Origin: Chloroflexota bacterium
Lineage (GTDB): Bacteria > Chloroflexota > Anaerolineae > 4572-78 > J111
Length of the DNA stretch: 13,566 bases
NCBI GenBank assembly: GCA_003694775.1
Contig: RFJV01000050.1
Coordinates: forward strand, 1-13,566
Reading direction: 5' to 3'
In this document: positions 1 to 7,520 of the stretch, in pieces
Layout: each line of letters opens with the position of its first letter
Position numbering within the stretch: position 1 is the stretch's first letter
Notes under the pieces: generated by a model
Told to the model about the DNA's origin: nothing
What the model saw: only the letters and a program-made list of their open reading frames with translations
The model's database searches: none
Made by a program: the position numbers and the translations under genes

Positions 1-22
1 ACCAACTGTCAGGAGTCTTCGG

Positions 23-2422
23 ATGGAAAAAGTATCGCGGCGAGATTTCATCAAAATAGGCGCAACCGTCACCGCCGCGGGCGCGGCAGTCGCCGCGGCG
101 ACCGGAACCCGGGCCTGGCTGGAAAACCGGGCCATCGCCGTGGGCAGTCAGCCGGCAGTTGCCGCGGCTCCGCTGGATGAAGAATGGGTGGTGACCACCT
201 GCGCCATGTGTCCATCCGGCTGTGGCCTCAAAGTTCGCGTGGTCAACGGCAAAGCCGTTAAAATAGAAGGCAACCCCCTGCATCCGCTCAACCAGGGTGT
301 CTGCTGTTTGAGGGGACAGGCCGCCCTGGAAGCCCTGTACAGCCCGGAGCGCCTGCCCCGGCCCCGTCGCCAGATGGGCGAACGCGGCAGTGGGGACTGG
401 GAAGAAATTTCCTGGGACGACGCGCTGGCGCTGGTCGCCCAAAAACTGACCGACCTGCGGCAGAAGGGTCTGGCCCACACCGTGGCCTTCATGTACGGCG
501 ATACCCGCGGCCAGATGCGCGGCCTCATCCACCGCTTTCTGGCCGCCTACGGCTCGCCGAACGCCATTGCACGGCACAGCCTCGATGAACAGGCCGCCCG
601 GCTGGGCATGTTCCTCACCCAGGGAGTCAACGGCATTCCGGTGTACGACCTGGCCCAGGCCAACTATGCCGTGGCCTTTGGCGGCAACCTGCTGGAAGCC
701 AGCCGCTATGTGATGGGCTACCTGGGGACGCTGGCCTTCATGCGCCGGGGACGCCCCGTCCGGGGCAAGCTGGTGGCTGTGCATCCCCGCCTGTCGCTGA
801 CCGGCGCCAAAGCGGATGAGTGGGTCCCCATTCGTCCCGGCACGTATGCCGCCCTGGCCCTGGGGATGGCAAACGTTATCATCAACAGCAAGCTGTACGA
901 TGAAGATTTTGTCCGGGACTTTACCTTTGGCTTTGAAGATTTTACAGACGAAGCCGGCAACCTGCATATGGGCTTCAAGCGGCTGGTGCTGGAAAACTAC
1001 CCCCTGGACCGGGTGTCCGCCATTACCGGCGTTCCGGCAGAAATCATCGCCCGCATTGCCGGCGAGTTTGCCACCAACCGCCCGGCCATCGCCATCATGC
1101 CCACCGAGCCGTACGGCATGGCCGCCGGCAACAGCCTCTACACCGCCATGGCCGTGCATGCCCTGAACGCGCTGGTCGGCTCTATCGACACGCCGGGCGG
1201 GGTGCTGGTTCAGCGCTTCCCCACCCTGGCCGACTGGCCGGCCTTCAGCCCCGACGAAGCCGCCCGCACCGGCCTGTCGCAACCCCGCATCGACGGGGCC
1301 GGCACCGGTGAACTGCCGCTGGCCCTTTCGGCCTACCAGAACGTGGCCGCCAACATTCTGGCCGACCAGCCGTACCCGCTCAATGCCCTGTTCCTGTACA
1401 ATGCCAACCCCGTGTTCGACGCGCCCGACGGGGCACAGTTTGCCCAGGCGCTCAAAAAAGTGCCGTTTGTGGTCAGCTTTGCCTCCACCCTCGACGAAAG
1501 CGCGGCCCACGCCGACCTGATTTTACCGGCCAGCACCTTCCTGGAAATCTGGGGCGATGACTACCTGGAAGGAACCGGCTATGCCGGCGTGTCGCTCCGT
1601 CAGCCGGTGGTGGAGCCGGTTCACGATACCCGCAATCCCGGCGATGTTCTGCTGGCCCTGGCCGGGATGGTCGGCGGGCCGGTGGCCGAGGCTTTGCCCT
1701 GGCAGAGCTACCGCGAGCTGGTAGAGTACCGGCTTTCCGGCATCGAAATGGACAGCGAAAAGTTCCGGGAGAACGGTGTCTGGTCGGAGATGGTTTATTT
1801 CCACGCCCAACCCGGCAGTCCGGCCTGGAGCCGGGTAGTGGGCCGCGACCGGGTCAACGCGCCGCAGGATGGCCGGTTCGATTTCTTCTCCCGCGAGCTG
1901 TTCAACCTGCTCGACACACCGCCGGACGCGGCCTGTCTGCCCCACTTTGACGAGCCGCCGACGCTGGCCGCCAACCCCTCCGAGGCCGCGGCCTACCCCT
2001 TTGTGCTGGTCACCCAGACCCTCATCACCCAACCGCGCGGCTGGGACGGCATCATCCCCACTCTTCAGGAATGCTACGGCCTGCAGGCCAACCGGAAATG
2101 GTCCAGTTGGGTCGAAATCAACCCCCGCGCCGCGGCCGGGCTGGGCATCGAGGACGGCGATTTGGTCTGGGTAGAGTCGCCGGTGGGCAGGGTGCTGGTT
2201 CCGGCCCGGCTGTACGAGGGTATCTGGCCCAACGCCGTGTATCTCCCGCCCGGACAGGGCCACCGCACCCTGACCCGCTGGGGACGCGGCTCGCCCGATA
2301 ACGGGGTGGTCGGCGCGAATCCTATCCAACTGCTGACCAACCGCACCGAGCCGCTCAGCGGCCAGGTAGCGGCAGTCCCAACACGGGTGAGAATCTACAA
2401 GGCAGAAGGAGACCTGACATGA
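23..2422 (+). CDS. Tat-exported molybdopterin oxidoreductase, catalytic-type subunit (PsrA/Qrc/Act-like CISM family)
   Basis: A 799-residue protein of the DMSO-reductase superfamily, normal length for the family. It opens with a twin-arginine signal (SRRDFIK, residues 5-11) followed by an Ala-rich hydrophobic stretch, so it should be exported folded. A [4Fe-4S] motif follows: C60-x2-C63-x3-C67-x27-C95, with R97 where many relatives have Lys or Arg. Typical bis-MGD pocket signatures are present: IRPGTYAALALGM near residue 270, NALVGSIDTPGG near 385, YNANPVF near 455, the LILPAST/LE segment near 505, and a C-terminal molydopterin-binding domain (VLVTQT...INPRAAAGLGIEDGD). At the usual Mo-ligand position (HSxxC/S in relatives) the sequence reads H185-S-L-D188, so the ligand would be Asp or absent. 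The start is supported by AGGAG at 11-15, seven bases before the ATG. It is the first gene of the operon and overlaps the FeS gene by ATGA. The substrate cannot be read from sequence; polysulfide, thiosulfate, sulfite or a quinol-only role (QrcB/ActB-like, without Mo) are all possible. Confidence 0.9.
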   Translation: MEKVSRRDFIKIGATVTAAGAAVAAATGTRAWLENRAIAVGSQPAVAAAPLDEEWVVTTCAMCPSGCGLKVRVVNGKAVKIEGNPLHPLNQGVCCLRGQAALEALYSPERLPRPRRQMGERGSGDWEEISWDDALALVAQKLTDLRQKGLAHTVAFMYGDTRGQMRGLIHRFLAAYGSPNAIARHSLDEQAARLGMFLTQGVNGIPVYDLAQANYAVAFGGNLLEASRYVMGYLGTLAFMRRGRPVRGKLVAVHPRLSLTGAKADEWVPIRPGTYAALALGMANVIINSKLYDEDFVRDFTFGFEDFTDEAGNLHMGFKRLVLENYPLDRVSAITGVPAEIIARIAGEFATNRPAIAIMPTEPYGMAAGNSLYTAMAVHALNALVGSIDTPGGVLVQRFPTLADWPAFSPDEAARTGLSQPRIDGAGTGELPLALSAYQNVAANILADQPYPLNALFLYNANPVFDAPDGAQFAQALKKVPFVVSFASTLDESAAHADLILPASTFLEIWGDDYLEGTGYAGVSLRQPVVEPVHDTRNPGDVLLALAGMVGGPVAEALPWQSYRELVEYRLSGIEMDSEKFRENGVWSEMVYFHAQPGSPAWSRVVGRDRVNAPQDGRFDFFSRELFNLLDTPPDAACLPHFDEPPTLAANPSEAAAYPFVLVTQTLITQPRGWDGIIPTLQECYGLQANRKWSSWVEINPRAAAGLGIEDGDLVWVESPVGRVLVPARLYEGIWPNAVYLPPGQGHRTLTRWGRGSPDNGVVGANPIQLLTNRTEPLSGQVAAVPTRVRIYKAEGDLT

Positions 2423-3105
2423 CGCGATGGGGAATGGTCATCGACCTGGATAAATGCTTCGCCTGCCAGAGCTGTACCGCGGCCTGCCGCATGGAAAACA
2501 ACACCCCCGTTGCCGGCCCGGACCAGGCCGAGCGAGAGCGGACCATCTTGTGGAACGAGGTGCTTCCCTTTGAGGAGGGCGAGTACCCTAACGTCACCCT
2601 GACCTTCATCCCCCGGCCCTGCCAGCACTGCGACAACCCGCCCTGCGTGAAGGTCTGTCCGGTGCAGGCCACCTACATCGACGAAGAGGGGATTGTCCTG
2701 GTCGACTACAACCGCTGTATTGGCTGTCGCTTCTGCACCGTGGCCTGCCCGTACCAGGTGCGCTACTTCAACTGGTACGCGCCGGAATGGCCCGAAGAAC
2801 TGAAAGAGCACCTCAACCCGGACCCGGAAGTGGCCCCCCGGCCCAAGGGTGTGGTCGAAAAGTGCACCTTTTGCGTTCAGCGCCGGCGCAAGGCCCGCGA
2901 ACAGGCCGAAGCCGAAGGCCGGCCCTTTAACCCCACCGACTTTATCCCGGCCTGTGTGCAGACCTGCACCGGCAAGGCCCGCTACTTTGGCGACCTGGAC
3001 GACCCGAACAGCCTGGTCGCCAAACTGGCCAAAAGCCCGCGCGCTTTCCGCCTGCAGGAAGAAATGGGCACGGAACCCAAAGTGTACTACCTGAAACAGG
3101 GGTGA
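2419..3105 (+). CDS. Four-cluster [4Fe-4S] electron-transfer subunit (DmsB/PsrB/HmcB-like)
   Basis: A 228-residue ferredoxin-like subunit that should carry electrons between the molybdoenzyme and the membrane NrfD protein. Sixteen cysteines form four cluster motifs: C13/16/19/23, C68/71/76/80, C100/103/106/110 and C149/152/179/183. This is the standard DmsB/PsrB set, with no ligand missing. It has no signal peptide; in this family the subunit is normally carried across the membrane with the Tat-bearing catalytic subunit, which fits the adjacent gene. The start codon overlaps the upstream stop (ATGA), with AGGAG a few bases upstream inside the end of that gene. The NrfD gene follows after one base. 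The fold and role as an electron wire are secure; the partner redox couple is inferred from context. Confidence 0.93.
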   Translation: MTRWGMVIDLDKCFACQSCTAACRMENNTPVAGPDQAERERTILWNEVLPFEEGEYPNVTLTFIPRPCQHCDNPPCVKVCPVQATYIDEEGIVLVDYNRCIGCRFCTVACPYQVRYFNWYAPEWPEELKEHLNPDPEVAPRPKGVVEKCTFCVQRRRKAREQAEAEGRPFNPTDFIPACVQTCTGKARYFGDLDDPNSLVAKLAKSPRAFRLQEEMGTEPKVYYLKQG

Positions 3106-3106
3106 A

Positions 3107-4459
3107 ATGATGGACAGAACCTATCAGGAATCAGAACTGGAACGCACCGTCCTGTCGCCGCTTCGCCAGACCAGTCCGCAGTTCTGGCTGGCAATGGCCG
3201 TGCTGGGCGCAGTTTTTCTGTGGGGTGCGGTGATGCTGGTCCGGCAGTGGATTCTGGGGTTGGGGGTCACCGGGCTGAACCGGCCCGTCTATTGGGGTAT
3301 CTATCTGGCAAACTTTGTCTTCTTCATCGGCATCAGCCACGCCGGAACACTCATCTCCGCCATTCTGCGGGTCACTCAGGCCGAATGGCGGCGCCCCATC
3401 ACCCGCATCGCCGAGGCCATCACCTTTTTTGCCCTCATCCTCGGTTTGCTCCAAATCTGGATTGATATGGGCCGCCCGGAGCGGGTCTTTTACCCCCTCA
3501 TCTACGGGCGCTTCCAGTCGCCGTTTTTGTGGGACTTCACCTGCATCGGCGTATACCTGCTCAGCAGTACCCTGTACCTCTACCTGCCGATGATTCCCGA
3601 CCTGGCCCGCATGCGGGACCACATGACCGACGCGCCGGCCTGGCGCCGCCGGCTCTACACCCTGCTGGCCCTGGGCTGGCACGGCAGTCACGAACAGCAT
3701 CGCCGGCTGGAAAAGGCCATTTCCATTATGGCTATCCTCATCATCCCCATCGCCGTTTCGGTGCACACGGTGGTTTCCTGGATTTTCGGAATGACCATGC
3801 AGCCGATGTGGCACAGCACCATTATGGGGCCGTACTTCGTGGTCGGCGCGATTTTCTCCGGCATTGCCATGCTGTTCATCTTTATGACCATCATCCGCCG
3901 GGCCTGGCACCTGGAGAAATGGATTGGCCCCAAGCAGTACAACTACCTGGGCATTCTGCTCCTGGTAATGAGTGCCTTCTGGGCCTACTTTACCCTCTCG
4001 GAATATCTGACCACCGGCTACGGCTCCATCATCCACGAGCAGGAAGTCCTGCACGCCAAGCTCAGCGAGGAGTACGCCCCCTGGTTCTGGGCCATGCTCA
4101 TCTGCAACTTTGTCATTCCCTTTGCCATCCTCGTCTGGCGCAAGGGCCGCACCCCAACCGGCACGTTTATTGCCGCCCTTGCCATTGCCGTGGGGATGTG
4201 GATTGAACGGTTTACCATTGTCGCTCCCAGCCTGACCCGCCCGTCGCTGGGCTTTGAAAAAGTTCTCTATGCCCCAACCATCACCGAGGTTGCCATCACT
4301 GCCGGTTCGGTGGCCTTCTTTGCCATCCTGTTCCTGCTGTTCTTCAAGATTTTCCCGGCCATCTCGGTCTGGGAAGTGGAAGAAGGCGAGGCCATCGAGG
4401 TGGTGCACCGCCAGGCCGAAGCACTGGCCCGGCAAAAGGCAATTCTGACCGGTTCTTGA
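3107..4459 (+). CDS. NrfD/PsrC-type polytopic quinone-interacting membrane subunit (HmcC/DsrP/QrcD/ActC-like)
   Basis: A 450-residue integral membrane protein with about ten hydrophobic segments (roughly 26-46, 60-88, 98-122, 139-163, 205-230, 239-263, 279-303, 325-343, 350-373 and 390-418). Family hallmarks are visible: the GISHAGTLISAILR stretch in the second span, the IDMGRPERV loop after the third, and MWIERFTIV near 365. The ten-span length matches the HmcC/DsrP/QrcD/ActC branch rather than the shorter eight-span NrfD/PsrC forms. Such subunits exchange electrons with quinones at the outer face and some are proposed to move protons. It needs the preceding FeS protein as electron partner. 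ATG at 3107 and the next codon, also ATG, are both possible starts; the ribosome site (GGGGTG) is weak and lies in the end of the FeS gene, suggesting translational coupling. Confidence 0.92.
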   Translation: MMDRTYQESELERTVLSPLRQTSPQFWLAMAVLGAVFLWGAVMLVRQWILGLGVTGLNRPVYWGIYLANFVFFIGISHAGTLISAILRVTQAEWRRPITRIAEAITFFALILGLLQIWIDMGRPERVFYPLIYGRFQSPFLWDFTCIGVYLLSSTLYLYLPMIPDLARMRDHMTDAPAWRRRLYTLLALGWHGSHEQHRRLEKAISIMAILIIPIAVSVHTVVSWIFGMTMQPMWHSTIMGPYFVVGAIFSGIAMLFIFMTIIRRAWHLEKWIGPKQYNYLGILLLVMSAFWAYFTLSEYLTTGYGSIIHEQEVLHAKLSEEYAPWFWAMLICNFVIPFAILVWRKGRTPTGTFIAALAIAVGMWIERFTIVAPSLTRPSLGFEKVLYAPTITEVAITAGSVAFFAILFLLFFKIFPAISVWEVEEGEAIEVVHRQAEALARQKAILTGS

Positions 4460-4463
4460 GGAG
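4458..4463 (+). promoter_or_regulatory. Ribosome binding site that selects the start of the small membrane protein
   Basis: GAGGAG at 4458-4463 directly abuts an ATG at 4464 (no spacer) but lies nine bases before the in-frame ATG at 4473. Ribosome spacing therefore favours the second ATG. Confidence 0.6.
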
Positions 4464-4472
4464 ATGCACATT

Positions 4473-4661
4473 ATGGGCTTCTGGATTGTTAATACTCCCG
4501 GTATCGGTTCCCTGATTGTCCTCACGGTAGGACTGTCCGTTTTCGCGGCTTACGTCTACATGGTTCGCTGGATACAAACGGCGCCGCCCGACCCGGTGGA
4601 GATTCGCGCCCCACAGACAGCCGGTGAACCGGAACCCAACGGTACAGGAGGCGAGTCATGA
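4473..4661 (+). CDS. Small single-span membrane protein of the redox complex (HmcD-like position)
   Basis: A 62-residue protein with one hydrophobic span (roughly residues 10-30, IGSLIVLTVGLSVFAAYVYM) followed by a short Pro/Glu-rich tail. The sequence is too short to assign by homology. Its size, topology and place immediately after the NrfD gene match the tiny HmcD-type subunit of Hmc complexes and the small accessory subunits of alternative complex III. It lies 13 bases after the NrfD stop and its stop overlaps the start of the next gene (ATGA), so it is clearly part of the operon. An alternative start at 4464 would add three residues but leaves no spacing from the Shine-Dalgarno sequence. 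Likely role, by inference: stabilising the membrane part of the complex. Confidence 0.75.
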   Translation: MGFWIVNTPGIGSLIVLTVGLSVFAAYVYMVRWIQTAPPDPVEIRAPQTAGEPEPNGTGGES

Positions 4662-6757
4662 AAAAAGACCGGCTCATTACCCTGCTGGTGCTGGTGGCGG
4701 CAAGTCTGCTGGCGGCTTTGCCTGTTCTGGCCGACACGCCGGCCCGGCCTCCTGTCGCTGGCCGGTTTGTATCCGGCAGCTACTGCGTAAGCTGTCACAC
4801 TCCCGGCGATGAGCGTCTGTCCACTGTGCTGGAATGGAGCGGCGGCATCGAGCGGGAATCTATCGGCCTGTGTGCCGCCGCGGCCCAGGTTCGGGAAGAC
4901 ATCTACTACACCGAGCGGATTCTGCTGGCGATTGACAACGCCCGTGCCGGCCTGCCCGCCCGTGCCAGCATCGGCAAGGCCGAGACCCAACTGGCCGCGG
5001 CCCGCGAAACCTACAGCCGCATGCTGGACACCCCGGTCAACAGCCTGAATGCCGTGGTCTCCGAAGGGCAAACCCTTCGCTACCGGCTGGGCAAGGTGTA
5101 CACCCGGCTCAACCAGGCCGGCGAGGCCGTGAAACGGCAAAATGTGCTGATTGTGGCTGTCGTCGTAACCCTGGTGCTGGGAGTCGCCCTGGTTTGGGGG
5201 TTGGTCAATATCAACCGCTTCAGCATCAAAGGAGGAGGGAGCGACTATAAAATGCCGGGCTGGAAGACCGGGCTTTTTGTGCTGGGCGTGTTTGTGCTGT
5301 TTGCCCTGCCTATCTTCCGCGTCCCCGCGCAGACCATCGACAGCGCGGACGAGGATGCCCTGGCCCGGCAGGCCAGCCTGGATTCGGCTAACCGCGCTGC
5401 CGAAGCGGTAGACCGCGCCCTGGCCCGTTCATGGATGCTGGCCCGCGTGGGCGCCGAATGGGCCGAGACCAACCCCCAACAGGCCCAACAGGCCCTGGAT
5501 GAGGCCCTGGCCGCGGCAGAGGAAATCCGGGCCCAGGGGCAGGCCCTCTGGGGCGAAACTCACGCCGTTCTTGAAGGCACGGTCGGCTCGCCCGCGGCCC
5601 AGGAGAAAGCCGTTCTCGCCGCCAGCCGGCTGACGGCCAACAGCCAGCGGGTGTGGAACCTGCGTCTGATAGCCGCGGAATGGGCTAAGGTAGACCCGGC
5701 CCGCGCCGAGGAAATCCTCAACACTGCCCTCCGGCTGACCACCGGCCAGAGCGGCCTGTACCGCGAACTGGACGTGCGCGGCATCGCCGTGACCTGGGCC
5801 GCCATCGACCCGGCCAAAGGCCTGGCCGTAACCGACCGGATTTACGACCCGGCCATCCGGTCCTGGGCACTGCGGGAAATTGCCGCCCTCACCGGCGATG
5901 GCAGTCTGTACACCCAGGCCGCAGAGGCGGCCCGTCAGGTGGACTCGCCGCTCTACCAGGCTCGCTTGCTGGCCCTCGTTGCGGCCTCCAGCGGGCAGAC
6001 CGCGTTCTTTGAGGAAGCCGTGAGCCTGCTGGAGCAGGTCGACAATCCGGCCAGGGCCTACGCCCTGGCCGAGCTGGCCGCGGCTTCCGGTAATGGTTCT
6101 CTGGTGGAGCAAATTGACCGGGCTTATCCTGCCGCCCGTGCCTATGCCCTTTACCGGCTGGCCCAGTACGACGCGGCCTGGACCGAAACCGAAGCCATTC
6201 CCGATGCCATTGAGCGGGCGCGTGCCCAGGCCGCCATTGCCGCGGCCTGGGGCAACGTGGAGGCCGCCAACCGCATCACCGACCCCACCCTGCGCGCCCG
6301 TGCCCTGCGCGACATCGCCGTCTCCCGGCAGGATGCGGCCCTGGCCGGGAATATCGACTCGCCGTACTACCGGGTGCAGGCCCTGACCCGGCTGGAGCTG
6401 TACCCGCAGGCCGTGGAAGCCGCGGCAGAACTGCGCGACCCGTATCCCCTGCGCGAACTGGTGGCTCGATGGGCCGCGGTTGACCCGCAGGCCGCACGGG
6501 CGGTGGTCGACATGCTGACCCGCGAGGCCGACCGGGCCGAAGCAATGCGGGCCATCGCCGCGGCCACCGGCGACGAGTCCGATGTTGAGCGTGCCCTGAA
6601 CCTGGCCCTGGCCGCCCGCATCCGCGGCGACGCCCTGGCCCCGGCAGAAGCATCGCTGGCCCTGGCAAAGAGCCTGGTCAGCCTGGATACCGGCCAGGCC
6701 GAAGCCGCCTTTACCCAGGCCTACACCACGGCTGTCGGCATCTCGACGCGCTATTAA
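4658..6757 (+). CDS. Monoheme c-type domain fused to a membrane hairpin and a periplasmic helical-repeat domain
   Basis: A 699-residue open frame with no close match that I recognise. Order: Sec signal peptide (residues 1-25, ending VLA-D); one heme c motif C43-V-S-C46-H47; a helical, coiled-coil-like region (about 75-160); transmembrane span 163-183; short cytoplasmic loop; second span 205-220; then about 470 residues of Ala-rich helical repeats. The repeats run about 25-35 residues and share a pattern close to D-P-x-x-R-(A)-x-A-L-x-x-(I/L)-A, as near 402, 440 and 560, suggesting an alpha-solenoid (TPR/HEAT-like). Both large parts should lie outside the cytoplasm. Only one His follows a CxxC, and no second His is present in the heme part, so the distal ligand is unclear (M122 is one candidate). 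An internal start at 5252 (M199), with its own Shine-Dalgarno sequence and a signal-like start, means this may be two genes joined in frame. It sits between the HmcD-like and HmcE-like genes, so it probably supplies the complex's heme c. Domain reading is firm, function is inference. Confidence 0.75.
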   Translation: MKKDRLITLLVLVAASLLAALPVLADTPARPPVAGRFVSGSYCVSCHTPGDERLSTVLEWSGGIERESIGLCAAAAQVREDIYYTERILLAIDNARAGLPARASIGKAETQLAAARETYSRMLDTPVNSLNAVVSEGQTLRYRLGKVYTRLNQAGEAVKRQNVLIVAVVVTLVLGVALVWGLVNINRFSIKGGGSDYKMPGWKTGLFVLGVFVLFALPIFRVPAQTIDSADEDALARQASLDSANRAAEAVDRALARSWMLARVGAEWAETNPQQAQQALDEALAAAEEIRAQGQALWGETHAVLEGTVGSPAAQEKAVLAASRLTANSQRVWNLRLIAAEWAKVDPARAEEILNTALRLTTGQSGLYRELDVRGIAVTWAAIDPAKGLAVTDRIYDPAIRSWALREIAALTGDGSLYTQAAEAARQVDSPLYQARLLALVAASSGQTAFFEEAVSLLEQVDNPARAYALAELAAASGNGSLVEQIDRAYPAARAYALYRLAQYDAAWTETEAIPDAIERARAQAAIAAAWGNVEAANRITDPTLRARALRDIAVSRQDAALAGNIDSPYYRVQALTRLELYPQAVEAAAELRDPYPLRELVARWAAVDPQAARAVVDMLTREADRAEAMRAIAAATGDESDVERALNLALAARIRGDALAPAEASLALAKSLVSLDTGQAEAAFTQAYTTAVGISTRY
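5230..5254 (+). promoter_or_regulatory. Internal Shine-Dalgarno sequence and in-frame ATG inside the heme/repeat gene
   Basis: AGGAGGAGGGA at 5230-5240 lies about 11 bases before an in-frame ATG at 5252. The residues after this ATG (MPGWKTG, then a hydrophobic run ending FRVPA-Q) resemble a secretion signal. Translation from here would give a separate 501-residue exported repeat protein. The same bases encode a short GGGSD linker in the long frame. Confidence 0.5.
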
Positions 6758-6798
6758 GGCAGGACAGAAAGGGATAGGGAGGAAAGCACTCATCACCT

Positions 6799-6853
6799 AT
6801 CGCAATATCGCCCTATCGCAATATCGCAATACCGCAATACCGCAATACCGCAT
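6799..6853 (+). repeat. Tandem octamer repeat, unit A(T/C)CGCAAT, about seven copies
   Basis: Seven consecutive eight-base units fill 6799-6853: ATCGCAAT, ATCGCCCT, ATCGCAAT, ATCGCAAT, ACCGCAAT, ACCGCAAT and a partial ACCGCAT. The array is the bulk of the 113-base gap between the heme/repeat gene and the NarI-like gene and ends seven bases before the latter's Shine-Dalgarno sequence (GGAGG, 6860-6864). It is the only simple repeat array I see in the window. The array may vary in copy number; a role in message processing or expression is inference only. Confidence 0.85.
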
Positions 6854-6870
6854 ATCAACGGAGGCCGCTC

Positions 6871-7512
6871 ATGAATAAATTAACCCTGACCCGGCTGGTC
6901 GCCATCCTCGGTCTGGTGGTATGTGTGGCCGGGATTGCCTTCAGACTGGAAGAAATTATGCGCCGCCCATACCGGAAAGACCTTTCCCGCCCCCGCGGAG
7001 ACGCCCGGCGCGGTCTGCTGTATGCTTTTACCCTGGGACTGGCGCCGTGGGAAAAGGAAAGCACCCGCCTGCACTGGCTTGCCTACCTGCGGGGCATTGT
7101 TTTTCACGTAGGGATTTTTGTGGCCCTGCTGGTGTTCTTTGCCAGTCCGTGGCTGGCGGCCCTGCCGTTGGTGGTGGTGATGGCCGGAACAGCCATCACC
7201 GCGGTGGGCGCGGTGGCCGGTTTTGCCGGCATCTGGCTTCGCCGGGCCGAAGAAAATCTCCGGGCGCTCAGCCTGCCGGATGACTACCTGTCGGTGCTGG
7301 TGACCTCGCTGTTTGTGACCCTGGCTTTTGCCGTGCTGGTCTGGCCGGCCAGCCTGCCCCTGTTTTATCTGGTATCCGGGGTGATGCTGGCTTACATTCC
7401 GTTCAGCAAAATCCGGCACTGTGTCTACTTTTTCTATTCCCGGTTCTTCTTTGGACAGGGATTCGGCCACCGGGGGGTCATCGGACAGCCGCCCGGCGAG
7501 TACGCAGAGTGA
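6871..7512 (+). CDS. NarI-like b-type cytochrome membrane subunit (HmcE/DsrM-like)
   Basis: A 213-residue membrane protein with five predicted spans (about 7-25, 71-91, 97-121, 139-158 and 161-180), the topology of NarI and of the core of HmcE/DsrM/HdrE. Candidate heme b ligands are H68 and H79 at the start of and within span 2, and H183 just after span 5, followed by an aromatic, basic tail (FFYSRFFFGQGFGHRG). The PFSKIRH motif at the end of the last span is typical of this family. These proteins carry electrons between the quinone pool and a cytoplasmic HdrD/DsrK-type partner, which is the very next gene. The start has a good GGAGG at 6860-6864, six bases upstream. It overlaps the frame opening of the next gene, so the two are probably translationally coupled. 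Family placement is good; the number of hemes is inferred. Confidence 0.85.
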   Translation: MNKLTLTRLVAILGLVVCVAGIAFRLEEIMRRPYRKDLSRPRGDARRGLLYAFTLGLAPWEKESTRLHWLAYLRGIVFHVGIFVALLVFFASPWLAALPLVVVMAGTAITAVGAVAGFAGIWLRRAEENLRALSLPDDYLSVLVTSLFVTLAFAVLVWPASLPLFYLVSGVMLAYIPFSKIRHCVYFFYSRFFFGQGFGHRGVIGQPPGEYAE

Positions 7513-7520
7513 GGATGACC
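7511..7520 (+). promoter_or_regulatory. Ribosome site that selects the HdrD-like start
   Basis: GAGG at 7511-7514 touches an ATG at 7515 and even overlaps a possible GTG at 7509, but is six bases before the ATG at 7521. The last is therefore the best start. Confidence 0.6.

Noticed and set aside
3131..4525. Long minus-strand open frame (464 codons) opposite the NrfD gene
   Set aside because: Its translation is rich in Gly, His, Gln and Asp without any family pattern, while the plus strand encodes a clear ten-span NrfD protein. It is a by-product of high GC.
4658..4812. Hidden frameshift near the start of the heme gene (a second frame is open at 4624-4812)
   Set aside because: The signal peptide and CxxCH are both in the long frame, so no shift is needed.
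5429..6796. Long minus-strand open frame (455 codons) opposite the repeat domain
   Set aside because: It is Gly/Arg-rich and low in complexity, with no start signal, and reflects GC-rich Ala codons on the plus strand.
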